A DNA stretch of 64,000 nt from an uncultured Faecalibacterium sp. (GTDB lineage Bacteria; Bacillota; Clostridia; Oscillospirales; Ruminococcaceae), in NCBI GenBank assembly GCA_934524985.1, contig CAKSYT010000001.1, forward strand, positions 302,293 to 366,292, given 5' to 3'. Under the pieces are notes generated by a model. It was given only the letters and a program-made list of their open reading frames with translations. It ran no database searches and was not told the origin of the DNA. Position numbers and translations under genes: made by a program. Shown in pieces: positions 44,046 to 53,601 of the stretch (position 1 is its first letter; each line of letters begins with the position of its first letter).

Positions 44046-45278
44046 ATGGAACGGAGAAATCTGGCACTGCTGTGCGCGGGGGTGGTATGCTTTTGGCTGT
44101 TTGCGCTGGCCTTCGGCACGGCGCAGGGCAAGGGGCTGCGCATCCAACCGGCGGTGCAAACGCAGGCAGAACCGGCAGTGCAGACCCTGACGGTCACCCC
44201 GCCGCAGCTTACCCTGCCCTGCCGGGCGGCGATCCTCATCGACCAGACCAGCGGCACGGTGCTTTACGAGATGAACGCCGACCAGACCATGCCCATCGCC
44301 TCCATTACCAAGGTGATGACTCTGCTGCTCACCTTTGAGGCGGTGCACGCAGGGCGGCTGACCATGGACACCGCCGTGCCGGTCAGTGAGCACGCCTACC
44401 ACATGGGCGGCAGTCAGATCTGGCTGGAGCCCGGGGAACAGTTCACGCTGGACGAGATGCTCAAGGCCATCTGCGTGTCCTCCGCCAACGACGCAGCAGT
44501 GGCGGTGGCGGAACTGGTGGGCGGCAGCGAGCCCGCCTTTGTGCAGCAGATGAACGCCCGCGCCGCAGAGCTGGGCATGGAGCACACCACCTTCCGCAAC
44601 GCCTGCGGGCTGGACACCGAGGGGCATCTTTCCACCGCACGGGATGTGGCCATCATGAGCCGCACCATCCTGACCACCTGCCCGGAGGTGCTGCACTATA
44701 CCGGCATCTGGACGGACACTTTGCGGGGCGGGCAGACCCAGCTGGTGAACACCAATAAGCTTTTGCGGCGGTACAACGGCATCACCGGGCTCAAGACCGG
44801 CACCACCGGCGGGGCGGGGGTGTGCATCACCGCCAGCGCCACCCGGGACGGGCTGAACCTCATCGCAGTGGTGCTGGGTGCACCTTCCAGCAAGGAACGG
44901 TTCGAAGCTGCCACTACTCTGCTGGACTACGGCTTTGCGGCTTACCGCGCCGCACCGGTGCCCCTGCCGGAGGATCGTCCGCTGCAATTAAAGGTAAAGG
45001 GCAGCACGGAGGAGACTGTTCCGCTGGATTACGCCGCCCTGCCCGCTACTGCCCTGCTGCCCGCCGAAAGTGCAGGGCAGCTGACAGTGCAGCTGGAACT
45101 GCCCGAAGCGCTGGAAGCCCCGGTGACCCGGGGGCAGACGGTGGGCAAGGCGCAGCTGCTGTGCGGCGAAGCGGTGCAGGGGGAGTACCCGGTGTGCGCC
45201 GCCGCCGATGCGCCCCGCATGGATTTTGACACCGCCTTGCAGCTGCTGTGGGACAGCCTGCGGGGGACAGCAGCCTGA
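44046..45278 (+). CDS. D-alanyl-D-alanine carboxypeptidase (DacF/PBP5 family)
   Basis: Trims the terminal D-Ala of peptidoglycan stem peptides. Signal/anchor helix LALLCAGVVCFWLFALAFG (residues 5-23), then the peptidase S11 domain with SITK (about residue 86, catalytic Ser and Lys), SAND (about 144) and KTG (about 250, GLKTGTTGG). A C-terminal beta domain of about 110 residues ends the 410 aa protein. GGGGAGG precedes the ATG. Divergent from the Tat-like lipoprotein gene. Confidence 0.93.
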   Translation: MERRNLALLCAGVVCFWLFALAFGTAQGKGLRIQPAVQTQAEPAVQTLTVTPPQLTLPCRAAILIDQTSGTVLYEMNADQTMPIASITKVMTLLLTFEAVHAGRLTMDTAVPVSEHAYHMGGSQIWLEPGEQFTLDEMLKAICVSSANDAAVAVAELVGGSEPAFVQQMNARAAELGMEHTTFRNACGLDTEGHLSTARDVAIMSRTILTTCPEVLHYTGIWTDTLRGGQTQLVNTNKLLRRYNGITGLKTGTTGGAGVCITASATRDGLNLIAVVLGAPSSKERFEAATTLLDYGFAAYRAAPVPLPEDRPLQLKVKGSTEETVPLDYAALPATALLPAESAGQLTVQLELPEALEAPVTRGQTVGKAQLLCGEAVQGEYPVCAAADAPRMDFDTALQLLWDSLRGTAA

Positions 45279-45413
45279 CCCTGTGCCGAAAAAGGCGCTT
45301 CAGCGCACAAAAGTGTGCCGGACGCCCGGCGGGACTGTTGGATACCTGAACAAATCTGGATGAAGAAACAAAAAAACACTATTAAAATTGTATGAAATCT
45401 AAGGAATTTGACC

Positions 45414-45442
45414 TTGACTTTACCCGGAGGGAACGGTACACT
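45414..45442 (+). promoter_or_regulatory. Promoter of pgi
   Basis: TTGACT (45,414-45,419), a 17-base spacer and TACACT (45,437-45,442). An overlapping TTGACC lies six bases earlier. Confidence 0.65.
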
Positions 45443-45503
45443 TATACCAAGATATTTCCTCGCAGGGCAAAGACCCGGCAGATCGTTTGGAGGTTTTAAT
45501 AAA

Positions 45504-46835
45504 ATGAGTGTCGCACTGAACACGAAACACCTCTCCAGCTTCATCAGCGAAGAGGAATATGCAGCTATTTACCCGCAGGTAGAAGCCGCTCACAAGCAGC
45601 TGGAAGCCAAGAACGGCCCCGGCAGCGATTTTCTGGGCTGGATGACCCTGCCCCGGGATTACGACAAGGAAGAGTTTGCCCGCATCAAGGCAGCCGCTGC
45701 CAAGATCCGCGAGGACTCGGACGTTCTGGTGGTGGCCGGTATCGGCGGCAGCTATCTGGGCGCACGCGCTGTTGTGGAGGCCGTTAAGGGCATGTACCAC
45801 AACGAGCTGGAGGATGGTCTGAAGATCTACTTCTGCGGCAACAGCATCAGCCCCACCTACCTGAACAACATCATCAGCCTGTGCAAGGGCAAGCGCTTCT
45901 CCATCAACGTCATCTCCAAGTCCGGCACCACCACCGAGACCTCTCTGGCCTTCCGCGTGCTGCGTGAGCTGCTGGAAAAGGAGATGGGCGTGGAGGAAGC
46001 CAACAAGCGCATCTACGCCACTACCGACCGTGCCAAGGGCACTTTGAAGCAGCTGGCTGACGCACAGGGCTGGCCGACCTTCGTGGTTCCCGATGACGTG
46101 GGCGGCCGCTATTCCGTGCTGAGCGCCGTGGGTCTGCTGCCCATCGCCGCTGCCGGCATCGACATCGATGCTCTGATGCAGGGCGCTGCCGACGCTATGG
46201 AGCGCTTCTCCGTGCTGAGCCCCGACAACGATGCTTACAAGTATGCCGCCATCCGCAACATCCTGTACCGCAAGGGCAAGGCTGTGGAGATCCTGGAGTG
46301 CTACGAGCCGGACTTCACCCTGATGAACGAGTGGTACAAGCAGCTGTTCGGCGAGAGCGAGGGCAAGGACAACAAGGGTCTGTTCCCCGCAAGCTGCATC
46401 TTCTCCACCGACCTGCACTCCATGGGTCAGTTCATTCAGGAAGGCGCCCGCATCATGTTCGAGACCATCGTGGACGTGAAGAAGCCCGCGCAGGATCTGT
46501 TCATCGACCCGCTGGAGGGCAACTTTGACGGCCTGAACTTCCTTGCAAACCAGAACATGAGCGTGGTCAACCGCAAGGCTATGGAAGGCACCATTCTGGC
46601 ACATACCGACGGCGGCGTGCCCGAGGTGCTGATCGAGGTGGACGACCTGTCTGCTTATAATGTGGGTTACCTGATCTACTTCTTCTGGCGTGCCTGCGCC
46701 TGCAGCGGCTATCTGCTGAGCGTGAACCCCTTCAACCAGCCCGGCGTGGAAAGCTACAAGAAGAACATGTTCGCCCTGCTGGGCAAGCCCGGCTACGAGG
46801 GCCTGACCGCAGAGCTGGAAGCAAAGCTGAAGTAA
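45504..46835 (+). CDS. pgi: Glucose-6-phosphate isomerase
   Basis: Interconverts glucose 6-phosphate and fructose 6-phosphate. It has the SIS-domain segments [15 protein letters not shown] and [15 protein letters not shown], then [17 protein letters not shown], and the late [27 protein letters not shown], all diagnostic. ATG 45,504 follows TTTGGAGG and gives 443 aa, the short Gram-positive form; a frame 32 codons longer overlaps the promoter. The P-loop gene follows after 63 bases. Confidence 0.97.
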   Translation: MSVALNTKHLSSFISEEEYAAIYPQVEAAHKQLEAKNGPGSDFLGWMTLPRDYDKEEFARIKAAAAKIREDSDVLVVAGIGGSYLGARAVVEAVKGMYHNELEDGLKIYFCGNSISPTYLNNIISLCKGKRFSINVISKSGTTTETSLAFRVLRELLEKEMGVEEANKRIYATTDRAKGTLKQLADAQGWPTFVVPDDVGGRYSVLSAVGLLPIAAAGIDIDALMQGAADAMERFSVLSPDNDAYKYAAIRNILYRKGKAVEILECYEPDFTLMNEWYKQLFGESEGKDNKGLFPASCIFSTDLHSMGQFIQEGARIMFETIVDVKKPAQDLFIDPLEGNFDGLNFLANQNMSVVNRKAMEGTILAHTDGGVPEVLIEVDDLSAYNVGYLIYFFWRACACSGYLLSVNPFNQPGVESYKKNMFALLGKPGYEGLTAELEAKLK

Positions 46836-46898
46836 AAGCTGAACGTAAAAAAAATGATCTCCCGCCGCAAGGCGTGGAAAATACAGGAGGACTGAACT

Positions 46899-47303
46899 AT
46901 GATTAAACTGATTGTTGGTACCAAGGGCTCCGGCAAGACCAAGGCTATGATCGACCAGATCAACGACGCGGTCAAGACCTCCAAAGGCAATGTTGTTGTT
47001 GTGGAAAAGGGCATGAAGCTCACCTACGACATCGCTCCTGCAGCACGTCTGATCGATCTGGACGAGTACAAGATCTCCGGCGGCGAAATGCTGTACGGCT
47101 TTGTGGCCGGCCTGATGGCAAGCAACTACGACATCACCGACCTGTACATTGACGGCATCCTGAAGGTGCTGGACCACGATATCAACCGTCTGGGCGTTGT
47201 GCTGGACGAGATGGCAGCCATTGCCGGCGACAGCGTGAAGGTCACCGTGACTGTCAGCGCAGACGAGGCCGCACTGCCCCACGATGTGAAGAAGTACCTG
47301 TAA
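46899..47303 (+). CDS. P-loop protein of unknown function
   Basis: 134 aa. It starts with a Walker A loop, MIKLIVGTKGSGKTKAMID (residues 7-14 GTKGSGKT). A possible Walker B-like segment is RLGVVLDEMAAIAG. The protein stops after about one Rossmann-like half domain, too short for a complete kinase or AAA+ module. AGGAGGACTGAACT precedes the ATG and a strong terminator follows. I know similar short ATP-binding proteins from Clostridia but no function for them. Confidence 0.75.
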   Translation: MIKLIVGTKGSGKTKAMIDQINDAVKTSKGNVVVVEKGMKLTYDIAPAARLIDLDEYKISGGEMLYGFVAGLMASNYDITDLYIDGILKVLDHDINRLGVVLDEMAAIAGDSVKVTVTVSADEAALPHDVKKYL

Positions 47304-47335
47304 TCTGATAAAAGAACAGGGCTAAAGGCTTTTCC

Positions 47336-47387
47336 AACAGGCAGAAGACCGGAGAAAAATAAATTTTTTCGGTTTTCTGCCTGTTTT
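47336..47387 (+). terminator. Terminator after the P-loop gene
   Basis: AACAGGCAGAAGACCGGAG and CGGTTTTCTGCCTGTTTT form a long, slightly imperfect stem that also pairs AAAAA with TTTTT near the loop, and ends in TTTT. Confidence 0.8.
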
Positions 47388-47391
47388 GGTG

Positions 47392-47420
47392 TTGACAAAG
47401 GGTTGCTTTGGCGCTATACT
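47392..47420 (+). promoter_or_regulatory. Promoter of the yceD-rpmF operon
   Basis: TTGACA (47,392-47,397), 17 bases, TATACT (47,415-47,420): near consensus, 28 bases before the yceD start codon, so the leader is short. Confidence 0.92.
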
Positions 47421-47448
47421 AACAAAGCAGCCTTTTCAGAGGTGTACT

Positions 47449-47952
47449 ATGCAATTTGACCTGAGAAAGTTTATCACAGCCGGCGCAAGACCGTACCATG
47501 CAGAGTTTCAGTGTGATTTATCTGCGTACGATTATGCCGGTGCAAGGATCCCGCAGCCGGTCACAGCCGTCTTTGACGCGCAGACCGATGGCGACGAGGT
47601 TCAGATAACGTTGCGGGCAAAGGCATCGGTGCACGGAGAGTGCGCCCGCTGTCTGGACCCGGTCACTCGGGAAGAGACAGTCGATACGGAGTGGATCGTC
47701 AAGGAACGGGATCTGGATGACCCGGATTTCGATCTTCCGCTGGACGAAAAAGGACACTTGGACGTGGACGAATGGCTCAATCAGGAGTTTATGTTCCAGA
47801 TCCCTACGGTGCTGCTTTGCAGCCCCGACTGCGCCGGGCTTTGCCCGCAGTGCGGTAAGAAAAAGGCGGAATGCACCTGCCAACCGGCAGAGCAGACCGA
47901 CGCCCCCGTAGACACTAGGCTCGCGATCCTTAAATCACTGCTGAACAGATAA
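47449..47952 (+). CDS. yceD: YceD/DUF177 family protein
   Basis: 167 aa. YceD proteins are linked to 23S rRNA maturation and nearly always sit next to rpmF, as here (23 bases apart). The core has CARCLDPV...DTEWIV, a charged centre (DLDDPDFDLPLDEKGHLDVDEW), and the late cysteine set CSPDCAGLCPQCG...CTC, probably a zinc site. ATG 47,449 follows AGAGGTGTACT; upstream extension would enter the promoter. Confidence 0.92.
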   Translation: MQFDLRKFITAGARPYHAEFQCDLSAYDYAGARIPQPVTAVFDAQTDGDEVQITLRAKASVHGECARCLDPVTREETVDTEWIVKERDLDDPDFDLPLDEKGHLDVDEWLNQEFMFQIPTVLLCSPDCAGLCPQCGKKKAECTCQPAEQTDAPVDTRLAILKSLLNR

Positions 47953-47975
47953 ACCCATCAAGGAGGTGCAAAAAT

Positions 47976-48155
47976 ATGGCAGTACCTAAGAGACATCTTT
48001 CCAAGGCCCGCCGCGACAAGCGTCGCAGCAATGTTTGGAAGCTGGAGGCCCCCGCACTGGTCAAGTGCAGCAACTGTGGCTCTCTGAAGCTCCCCCACCA
48101 GGCATGTGGCAACTGCGGTTACTACAAGGGCGAGGAAGTCATCAAGAAGGCCTAA
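47976..48155 (+). CDS. rpmF: 50S ribosomal protein bL32
   Basis: 59 codons starting ATG GCA GTA CCT after AAGGAGGTGC. The product reads MAVPKRHLSKARRDKRRSN, then a zinc ribbon CSNCG...CGNCG and a short EEVIKKA end: the cysteine-containing (C+) form of bL32. Cotranscribed with yceD. A hairpin follows before the DUF512 gene. Confidence 0.97.
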   Translation: MAVPKRHLSKARRDKRRSNVWKLEAPALVKCSNCGSLKLPHQACGNCGYYKGEEVIKKA

Positions 48156-48191
48156 TTTGCGCGTAATTGGTGGCATAATGGTGTTATGTAC

Positions 48192-48222
48192 AGAAGGGGA
48201 GGGCGCAAAGCCTTCCCCTTCT
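48192..48222 (+). terminator. Hairpin between rpmF and the DUF512 gene (possible partial terminator)
   Basis: AGAAGGGGAGGGC pairs with GCCTTCCCCTTCT (one G-U), followed by TGTGCTTTC rather than a clean T run. It could reduce rather than stop transcription into the downstream genes. Confidence 0.6.
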
Positions 48223-48247
48223 TGTGCTTTCAAGGAGGTGGATGCAG

Positions 48248-49585
48248 ATGGCGATACGGATCGAGCAGGTGGACGCCGGCAGCGAGGCCGAGGCTCTTGG
48301 CCTTGCCCCCGGTGACGAGCTGCTGAGCGTGGACGACAACGAGCTGAACGACTCGCTGGACTACGATTTTTATACCGACAGCAGCAGCTTCCACCTGAAG
48401 GCCCGGGTAGCAGACGGCATCCGGGAGTGGGAGGTGCAGCGGCCGCAGCGCGGCCCCTTTGGCTGCGGGTTCAAGACCTATCTGGGCGATGCAAAGCATA
48501 CCTGTGCGAACCACTGCATGTTCTGCTTCATCGACCAGATGCCCCCCGGTATGCGCGAGAGCCTGTATTTCAAGGATGATGACGAGCGGCTGAGCTTTTT
48601 GTTCGGCAACTACATCACCATGACCAATATGCAGGATCACGAGATCGACCGCATCATCAAGATGCACATCTCGCCCATCAATATCTCGGTGCACACCACC
48701 AACCCCCAGCTGCGGGTGCGGATGCTGGCCAATAAGCGCGGCGGCGAGGTGCTCAAGTACCTGCCCCGTCTGGTGGAGGGCGGCATTGCCGTCAACTGCC
48801 AGCTGGTGCTCTGCCGCGGCATCAACGACGGCGCTGAACTGCGCCGCACCCTTGCCGACCTGTTGGAGCTGACCCCCATGGTGCAGAGCATTGCAGCCGT
48901 GCCCTGCGGCATTACGGATTACCGCAAAAATCTGTACCCGCAGGTGCCCTACGATGCAAAGACCAGTGCCGAGGTCATCGACATTATGGAAGAATTCGGC
49001 GATGAATGCAAGCGCCGCCACGGCAAGCGCATCATCTACCCCAGCGATGAATGGTACCTCAAGGCAGGCCGCCCCATCCCTGCGGCGGCGTTCTACGAGG
49101 ACTACGACCAGCTGGAAAACGGCGTGGGTATGCTGCGCCTGTTTGAGGAAGAATTTCTGGCGGAGCTGGACAAGCCCCACCGCATCTACGGCACCAAGGA
49201 GCTGGACGTGGTCACCGGCACCATGGCAGCGCCCCTCATCACCCGCATGATGGAGGAACTGCACCGGCAGTATCCCATGATCACCGTGCACGTCCACACC
49301 ATCCAGAACCGCTTTTTCGGCGGCAATGTTGGTGTGACCGGTCTGATCACCGCCACCGATATCATTGCCCAGTGTGCTGGCAAGCTTGCCACAAAAACGC
49401 TGGGCATCCCGGCTGTAATGCTGCGGGAGGAAAAGGATACCTTCCTTGACGATATCACGGTGGAGCAGCTGGGGCAGCAGCTGGGCGTAAAGGTGGAGGT
49501 ACTGCCCACGGCAGGCGGGGACGAAGCCCGCGCCTTGCTGCGCAGCGGCCTGCACATTGCCCGCAGAAGAAAGAGCGGCAGCTGA
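48248..49585 (+). CDS. DUF512 family protein (PDZ-like plus radical-SAM-like)
   Basis: 445 aa. An N-terminal PDZ-like domain (IRIEQVDAGSEAEALGLAPG) is followed by CANHCMFCFIDQMP, a Cx3Cx2C cluster of the radical-SAM type, TM-barrel segments such as MHISPINISVHTTNP, and the DUF512 C-terminal half with KELDVVTGTMAAPLI and GLITATDIIAQC. The biochemical function is not established. ATG 48,248 is chosen (AAGGAGG nine bases before); another ATG at 48,242 is too close. It precedes der, a common clostridial order. Confidence 0.88.
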   Translation: MAIRIEQVDAGSEAEALGLAPGDELLSVDDNELNDSLDYDFYTDSSSFHLKARVADGIREWEVQRPQRGPFGCGFKTYLGDAKHTCANHCMFCFIDQMPPGMRESLYFKDDDERLSFLFGNYITMTNMQDHEIDRIIKMHISPINISVHTTNPQLRVRMLANKRGGEVLKYLPRLVEGGIAVNCQLVLCRGINDGAELRRTLADLLELTPMVQSIAAVPCGITDYRKNLYPQVPYDAKTSAEVIDIMEEFGDECKRRHGKRIIYPSDEWYLKAGRPIPAAAFYEDYDQLENGVGMLRLFEEEFLAELDKPHRIYGTKELDVVTGTMAAPLITRMMEELHRQYPMITVHVHTIQNRFFGGNVGVTGLITATDIIAQCAGKLATKTLGIPAVMLREEKDTFLDDITVEQLGQQLGVKVEVLPTAGGDEARALLRSGLHIARRRKSGS

Positions 49586-49635
49586 TAACGCCATTTTTAT
49601 AGTATTTTACCCCTTTTAAGAAAGGAGGAGACCCC

Positions 49636-50979
49636 ATGAGCAAACCGATCGTAGCAGTGGTGGGCCGCCCCAACGTGGGCAAATCCACCCTGTTCAATAA
49701 GCTGTGCGGCCAGCGCCTTGCCATTGTGGAGGATACCCCGGGCATTACCCGCGACCGCATTTTTGCCAACTGCGAGTGGAACGGCCACGAGTTTTTGCTG
49801 GTGGACACCGGCGGCATTGAGCCCAAGGCCACTGAGGGCATTCTGGCCCACATGCGCGAGCAGGCACAGATCGCCATTGACACTGCCGACTGCATCATCA
49901 TGGTCACGGACGTGCGCAACGGCCTGACCGCAGCCGACGAGGACGTGGCGCACATGCTGCGCCGCAGCCACAAGCCCATCATTCTTGCCGTGAACAAGTG
50001 CGACAAGGTGGGCGAGGCTCCCATGGAGCTGTACGAGTTTTACAACCTCGGCTTTGACGAGGTGATGCCCATTTCTTCCGTGCACGGTCACGGCACAGGC
50101 GACCTGCTGGACGCCGTGTGCGCCCATCTGGACTTCAGCGAGACCGTGGTGGAAGAGGACCGTATCCCCGTTGCCATCATCGGCCGTCCCAACGTGGGCA
50201 AGTCCAGCCTGACCAACCGCATTCTGGGCGAGAACCGCATGATCGTGGCCAACGAGGCCGGCACCACCCGCGATGCCATCGACACCCCGGTGGACAACGC
50301 CTACGGCAAGTTCATCTTTACCGATACCGCCGGTCTGCGCAAGCGCAGCAACATCAGCGATGGTCTGGAACGCTACATGGTCGTGCGCGCACTGGCTGCT
50401 GTGGAGCGCAGCCGCGTGGCGCTGATCCTTGTGGATGCCACCGTCGGCTTTACCGAGCAGGACAGCAAGGTGGCTGGCTACGCCCACGAGCAGGGCAAGG
50501 CCTGCATCATTGTGGTGAACAAGTGGGATGCCGTGGAAGGCAAGGAGACCAACACCATGGAGCTGCAGCGCCGCGGCTATGCCGAGTGCTTCAGCTTTAT
50601 GGGCTACGCACCCATCATCTTCATCTCTGCCCAGACCGGCTACAACGTGAACAAGCTGATGCAGCTCATCCGGGATGTGGACGCCGAGAACGGTGCCCGC
50701 GTGCCCACCGGTGTGCTGAACGAGATGCTGGCCCGCGCTACCGCCCGGATGCAGCCCCCCAGCGACAAGGGCCGCCGCCTGAAGATCTACTACCTGACGC
50801 AGGCCTCTACCCGTCCCCCCACGTTCGTGGCCTTCGTGAACGCAAAGCACCTGTTCCACTTCAGCTATCAGCGGTATCTCATCAACCAGATCCGCGAAAA
50901 CTTTGGTCTGGAGCATACGCCCATCCGTCTGGTCGTGCGGGAGCGCGGTTCCGGCGAGGTGGGTGCCAAGGACGTATAA
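49636..50979 (+). CDS. der: Ribosome-associated GTPase Der (EngA)
   Basis: Double GTPase needed for 50S assembly. The first G domain has GRPNVGKST (residues 10-18) and DTGGIEP; the second has GRPNVGKSS (about 181-189), DTAGLRKR and NKWD. A C-terminal KH-like domain ends the 447 aa protein (ITYYLTQ-type region KIYYLTQASTRPPTF). GAAAGGAGGAG precedes the ATG. It is followed by plsY after 18 bases, a widespread pairing. Confidence 0.98.
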   Translation: MSKPIVAVVGRPNVGKSTLFNKLCGQRLAIVEDTPGITRDRIFANCEWNGHEFLLVDTGGIEPKATEGILAHMREQAQIAIDTADCIIMVTDVRNGLTAADEDVAHMLRRSHKPIILAVNKCDKVGEAPMELYEFYNLGFDEVMPISSVHGHGTGDLLDAVCAHLDFSETVVEEDRIPVAIIGRPNVGKSSLTNRILGENRMIVANEAGTTRDAIDTPVDNAYGKFIFTDTAGLRKRSNISDGLERYMVVRALAAVERSRVALILVDATVGFTEQDSKVAGYAHEQGKACIIVVNKWDAVEGKETNTMELQRRGYAECFSFMGYAPIIFISAQTGYNVNKLMQLIRDVDAENGARVPTGVLNEMLARATARMQPPSDKGRRLKIYYLTQASTRPPTFVAFVNAKHLFHFSYQRYLINQIRENFGLEHTPIRLVVRERGSGEVGAKDV

Positions 50980-50997
50980 CACGTCAGGGAGGCTCAG

Positions 50998-51669
50998 ATG
51001 ATGGAATCTGTTCTCATCGCTGTGGTGTCCGCTGTGCAGGCGTATCTGCTGGGCAGCATCGACACCGGTATCCTCGTCAGCAAGTTTCTGTACCACGATG
51101 ACGTGCGCAAGTACGGCAGCGGCGCTGCGGGCATGACCAATATGCTGCGCACCTTCGGCAAAAAAGCGGCGGCACTTACCGCTTTCGGTGATGTGCTCAA
51201 GGGCGTGCTGGCCGTGTGCATCGGCCGCTGGCTGTTCACCCTGATGCCGGAAAGCACCACGCTCTCGCCCTATCTTGCGGTGTACCTTGCCGCCATCTTT
51301 GCCATTATCGGCCACTTGAAACCCCTGTATTTCGGCTTCAAGGGCGGCAAGGGCGTGCTGGTGGCGGGCGGCACCATTCTGGCCATCCAGCCGGTGCTGA
51401 TCCCCTTTCTGGCGGTCATCTTTCTGGCCTGCCTGCTGCCCACCGGCATGGTATCACTGGGCAGCGTGACCATGGCGGCACTTTACCCGGTGCTCACCAT
51501 CCTGTACGGGGTGTTCCGGGGCTACTCTGCCGCCGACCTGACTGTGTGCACCATTGGCTCGGTGATCATGGGAGCGATGGTCATTTATATGCACCGCTCC
51601 AACATCCAGCGCATCCGCGAGGGCAAGGAGTACCGTTTTGGCCGTCACGGCAAAAAACAGGATAAATAA
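50998..51669 (+). CDS. plsY: Glycerol-3-phosphate acyltransferase PlsY
   Basis: Membrane enzyme transferring acyl groups from acyl-phosphate (made by PlsX) to glycerol 3-phosphate. The three cytoplasmic active-site motifs are visible: LLGSIDTGILVSKF, the RKYGSGAAGMTNMLRTFG segment and FKGGKGVLVAGG. 223 aa with about five helices and a basic tail. Translation starts at one of two adjacent ATGs after AGGGAGG. Last gene of the der operon; a terminator follows. Confidence 0.95.
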   Translation: MMESVLIAVVSAVQAYLLGSIDTGILVSKFLYHDDVRKYGSGAAGMTNMLRTFGKKAAALTAFGDVLKGVLAVCIGRWLFTLMPESTTLSPYLAVYLAAIFAIIGHLKPLYFGFKGGKGVLVAGGTILAIQPVLIPFLAVIFLACLLPTGMVSLGSVTMAALYPVLTILYGVFRGYSAADLTVCTIGSVIMGAMVIYMHRSNIQRIREGKEYRFGRHGKKQDK

Positions 51670-51679
51670 TACAAAACAG

Positions 51680-51724
51680 ACCACCCCGCAGCAGCCGTTC
51701 GCCGGTCGCTGCAGGGTGGTTTTT
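51680..51724 (+). terminator. Terminator after plsY
   Basis: ACCACCC-CG-CAGC pairs with GCTG-CA-GGGTGGT, followed by TTTT. Confidence 0.85.
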
Positions 51725-51740
51725 GCGTACAGAAGGAAGT

Positions 51741-51860
51741 CCGATTCAAACGCATTTTCACAGGGGAGGAACGTTGCAGTGTGACTGCCGGTTGCCTTTA
51801 CGCCCCTGCGTGAAAGGGCAATACGGGAAAATCCGCAGATTTTCCCGCATTTTAAATCGG
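51741..51860 (-). repeat. Family A element, shortened copy A7
   Basis: Read on the minus strand: CCGATTTAAAATGCGGGAAA, a 14 bp hairpin with TGCG loop (51,820-51,851, one mismatch), CCCTTTCACGCAGGGGCGTA, AAGGCAACCGGCAGTC, then CCCCTGTGAAAATGCG and the end GAATCGG. The long GGCCATATTCAG arm is missing. It lies in the 256-base gap after the PsiE-like gene, in that gene's orientation. Confidence 0.7.
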
Positions 51861-51868
51861 TCTACGTC

Positions 51869-51910
51869 AAAAGCGGCTGCTGCACTGTATTTTGTGCAGC
51901 AGCCGCTTTT
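51869..51910. terminator. Terminator of the PsiE-like gene
   Basis: AAAAGCGGCTGCTGCAC (51,869-51,885) pairs exactly with GTGCAGCAGCCGCTTTT (51,894-51,910), with T runs on both strands. Confidence 0.88.
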
Positions 51911-51926
51911 TGTGTTGAGGAAAAAC

Positions 51927-52457
51927 TTACTCCGCCTTCTCGCTCTCTTCCTCGGGCGTTGCTTCGGAATGCCGCCGCCGGAACCAGTCGGCGGGGATGC
52001 CGCTCTGGGCGGGGGTAAGGTCCGGCGCAGGGTGACCGTCCGGCAGGTGTGCGCCAAAGGCCGGGACGAAGAAGAACTTGCGCACGATGAAGATCAGCGC
52101 GATCGCGCCCACACTGAGCAGGTTCTCCACGGCGGAATCGTGCCCCACCACCAGATGGCGGGCAATGGCGTACAGCAGCACCTCAAGGCTGCTGCCGGGG
52201 CTGTGCTTGGCAAGCATCTTGATGAACTCGATGCCGATCACAATGTCCAGACTGCGCTCCAGAAAGGTGCGGATCTCCGCTTCGTTGCCGTCGAACAGCA
52301 GGCCGGGCATCCAGCGGATCAGCGGCACAACGCTGAGCAGCAGACCGATCAGCACCAGCCCGGACAACAGCACCTCCAGCAGACTGGAAGCCTGAATAAT
52401 GCGGTTGCGCAGGGAGGTGCGCCAGCGGCTTTCTACCGGGTGAGAGGGATGTTCCAT
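51927..52457 (-). CDS. PsiE-like membrane protein
   Basis: 176 aa with about four hydrophobic helices: LLEVLLSGLVLIGLLLSVVP, a region with RSLDIVIGIEFIKMLAK, LEVLLYAIARHLVVGH and LLSVGAIALIFIVRKFFF. This arrangement (conserved acidic/Lys residues in IEFIKM and the RHLVVGH motif) resembles the phosphate-starvation-inducible PsiE family. The tail is Pro/Glu-rich and cytoplasmic. The next gene upstream encodes a PstS-like protein 98 bases away. Function unknown. Confidence 0.7.
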   Translation of the reverse strand: MEHPSHPVESRWRTSLRNRIIQASSLLEVLLSGLVLIGLLLSVVPLIRWMPGLLFDGNEAEIRTFLERSLDIVIGIEFIKMLAKHSPGSSLEVLLYAIARHLVVGHDSAVENLLSVGAIALIFIVRKFFFVPAFGAHLPDGHPAPDLTPAQSGIPADWFRRRHSEATPEEESEKAE

Positions 52458-52555
52458 AGTAAGACCTTCCTTTCGGCATTCTGCCAGACAGTATTCGACA
52501 AACTTCTGGTTAGATTGTAACAGAAACGCAGAAGGGTGTCAATTCATCGGGACAG

Positions 52556-53584
52556 TCAGTCTATGATGGTCACGGTAGCTTCGCTGCCCGTGGTCTGGGT
52601 GGTCATGGGCTTGGCGGCGACATACCCGGCCTTTTCGATGCACTGCACACCGGCGGGGGTGTCCAGCCAGTCGTACAGGCGGCGCTCCGGGCTGTCGGCG
52701 GCGGCGTCCGGGTGGATAACGGCGTAAAAATCGTTGCACAGGGGGTAGCTGCCGTCGGCAAGGGTAGCGTTGCTGGGGGTCACACCGTCCACCGCCAGCA
52801 GACGCAGGCCGGGCTTAGAGTACATCTGGTCGATGTAGTAATACACAGAAAAGCCGATGGCGTTGGCGCTGTTGTTGTAATCGGCAATGCTGTCCACCAG
52901 CTCACCCATGGCGGCGGGAGCCAGCTCAGAGGGCGGGGTCATCAGCTCACCGCCCTGAATGAGCAGCTTTTTGAACAGGGTCTGGCTGCCGGAGTCCTCA
53001 CCGCGCTGAAAGGCAACGATTTTCTGATCCTTGCCGCCCACATCCTTCCAGTTGGTGATCTTCCCGGCGTAGATGTCCCGCAGCTGCTGCTGGGTAAGCG
53101 CCTGCACGGGGTTGTCCTCGTTGACGATGAACACCAGCGCGTCCACCCCGATGGGCTTCTGCTCCAGCTCTACGTTGGCTTCTTGCAGCTCTTCCTTTAC
53201 ATAGTCCGGCGCTTCGTACACCACCAGCATCCGGGTGGTGGTGTCGTACAGGCCAAAGTTTTCCCATGCGTAGGCGGTGGTGCTCACCGTGATGCTGCTG
53301 CGGGCTTCCTCCAAGTCCATGCCGGTGGTATCAGCCAGCATCTGCGCCATCAGCGGGATGCAGGCGGTGCTGCCGTCCAGCGGGGGAAACTCCTCCACGG
53401 TCAGGAACGGCTCCGGCTGCTGCACAGTAGAGGAAGCAGCAGAGGATGCGGGCTGCTCTGCGGCAGAGGAAGCCGTGCTGCCGGAGGGTGCATCCGTGCC
53501 CTTGCAGGCGGTCAGCACCCCGGCGGCGGAGCAGGCAGCCAGCCCCAGCAGAAAGCTGCGGCGGGAAATTTTAGCGTTTTTCAT
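52556..53584 (-). CDS. PstS-like phosphate-binding lipoprotein
   Basis: 342 aa substrate-binding protein of the PstS/PBP type-II family. The N-terminus MKNAKISRRSFLLGLAACSA combines a twin-arginine-like motif with a lipobox VLTAC, followed by a Ser/Ala/Gln linker. The ligand domain has FPPLDGSTACIPLM, INEDNP-type FIVNEDNPVQALTQ, IYAGKITNWKDVGG and RGEDSGSQTLFKKLL, the classical phosphate-loop segments. No pstC/pstA/pstB are adjacent, so it may be an orphan receptor. GGAGGG precedes the start. Confidence 0.85.
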   Translation of the reverse strand: MKNAKISRRSFLLGLAACSAAGVLTACKGTDAPSGSTASSAAEQPASSAASSTVQQPEPFLTVEEFPPLDGSTACIPLMAQMLADTTGMDLEEARSSITVSTTAYAWENFGLYDTTTRMLVVYEAPDYVKEELQEANVELEQKPIGVDALVFIVNEDNPVQALTQQQLRDIYAGKITNWKDVGGKDQKIVAFQRGEDSGSQTLFKKLLIQGGELMTPPSELAPAAMGELVDSIADYNNSANAIGFSVYYYIDQMYSKPGLRLLAVDGVTPSNATLADGSYPLCNDFYAVIHPDAAADSPERRLYDWLDTPAGVQCIEKAGYVAAKPMTTQTTGSEATVTIID

Positions 53585-53601
53585 AAGAAAGCCCTCCTAG
53601 A